Under the pieces are notes generated by a model that saw only the letters and a list, made by a program, of their open reading frames with translations, had not been told where the DNA came from and did not search any database. Of a stretch of DNA of 64,000 nt, positions 63,728 through 64,000 are shown in pieces. Source of the stretch: Erysipelotrichaceae bacterium (lineage in GTDB: Bacteria; Bacillota_I; Bacilli_A; Erysipelotrichales; Erysipelotrichaceae). The stretch covers positions 49,801 through 113,800 of the forward strand of contig JAFRKA010000006.1 of the NCBI GenBank assembly GCA_017432005.1, read 5' to 3'. Numbering within the stretch: position 1 is the stretch's first letter; the number at the start of each line of letters is the position of its first letter. The translations under genes and the position numbers were made by a program.

Positions 63728-64000
63728 ATGAAAAAATTATTAGTGCTTATGCTTACGGCTTTATGCCTTATCTGCTTATGCGGATGTTCATCATCAGGCG
63801 GTCAGTCATCTGGTGATGGCGGTGACCAAAAACAGCTGCATGTCGGCGTCGTCCAGCTTGTCCAGCATGCTGCTCTTGATGCAGCTACACAGGGCTTTGA
63901 AGATCAGCTGAAGAAGGAATTGGGTGATTCTGTGACAGTCGATGTCCAGAATGCATCAGGTGATTCCGCCAACTGTTCAGTCATCGTCAACGGTTTCATC
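63728..64000 (+). CDS. trpX: ABC transporter substrate-binding lipoprotein, TrpX-like, 3' truncated by window edge
   Basis: First 91 residues only. Lipoprotein signal (basic KK, hydrophobic LLVLMLTALCLICLCGCSSS with lipobox Cys), Ser/Gly-rich linker, then VGVVQLVQHAALDAATQGF, the signature of the COG2984 (TrpX) binding proteins. These bind tryptophan or related aromatic amino acids. GGGAG lies 7 bases before the ATG. Placed downstream of a T-box leader, which fits amino-acid uptake control. Confidence 0.88.
   Translation, partial: MKKLLVLMLTALCLICLCGCSSSGGQSSGDGGDQKQLHVGVVQLVQHAALDAATQGFEDQLKKELGDSVTVDVQNASGDSANCSVIVNGFI

Overview
The window reads as chromosomal DNA of a low-to-moderate GC Firmicute. 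The best guess from gene content is the Erysipelotrichia and relatives: a PolC-type replicative polymerase, an rnpM(ylxR)-ylxQ-infB-rbfA translation operon, FakA/Gls24, PPDK, an ECF folate S-component, and a separate fhs/fchA/folD one-carbon set. The class assignment is inference, since no rRNA lies in the window. The standard bacterial code fits: TAA, TGA and TAG are all used as stops.

Layout. 1-8.4 kb: tRNA modification (dus, truncated by the window edge), DNA repair (ung), folate metabolism (folC, then fhs-fchA-folD and folT on the minus strand), uridine phosphorylase and a degenerate Fic-like protein. 8.4-12.8 kb: an ATP-grasp enzyme, then a surface-type locus with a coiled-coil protein, signal peptidase I and a class C sortase homologue that has lost all three catalytic residues, followed by a MazG-like pyrophosphohydrolase and a methyltransferase. 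12.9-18.7 kb: a c-di-GMP block with one frameshifted diguanylate cyclase, a truncated amino-acid permease fused to the tail of another cyclase, and one intact Cache-HAMP-GGDEF cyclase. 18.5-27.5 kb: accessory DNA with small immunity-like and orphan proteins (Imm32-like, SUKH-like, VanZ-like, DUF6440-like), two GNATs, a YdeI-like protein, an MFS exporter, a protein with a double-glycine leader, a likely group II intron remnant, an IS-tip remnant and a CatA-like acetyltransferase.

27.5-45.5 kb: housekeeping core with tRNA-Leu(CAA), recG-rnc-polC, pepT, a pdxA-amidase pair, the rimP-nusA-rnpM-ylxQ-infB-rbfA operon, an M32 carboxypeptidase and adenosine deaminase. 45.5-54.8 kb: ppdK, gls24-fakA-nudix, an acyl-CoA synthetase and ligA. 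54.8-64 kb: two TrmA/RlmD-type methyltransferases around a cupin, a CDP-alcohol phosphatidyltransferase, a PD-(D/E)XK-like protein, an amber-interrupted small gene, an HD-GYP phosphodiesterase, Bcp, tRNA-Arg(TCT), a polysaccharide deacetylase and, at the right edge, a T-box leader driving a TrpX-type ABC transporter.

A recurring expression feature is visible. About nine genes at the head of transcription units have a TATAAT-like -10 element only 6-10 bases before the start codon and no Shine-Dalgarno, which predicts leaderless mRNAs; operon-internal genes usually have GGAGG-type sites. Convergent genes share hairpins that often contain a stop codon, so the genome is compact here. The most unusual items are the catalytically dead sortase beside an intact signal peptidase, the head-to-head ung/folC promoter with overlapping -10 elements, the orphan GG-leader peptide, and a FolD lacking cyclohydrolase residues next to a separate cyclohydrolase.
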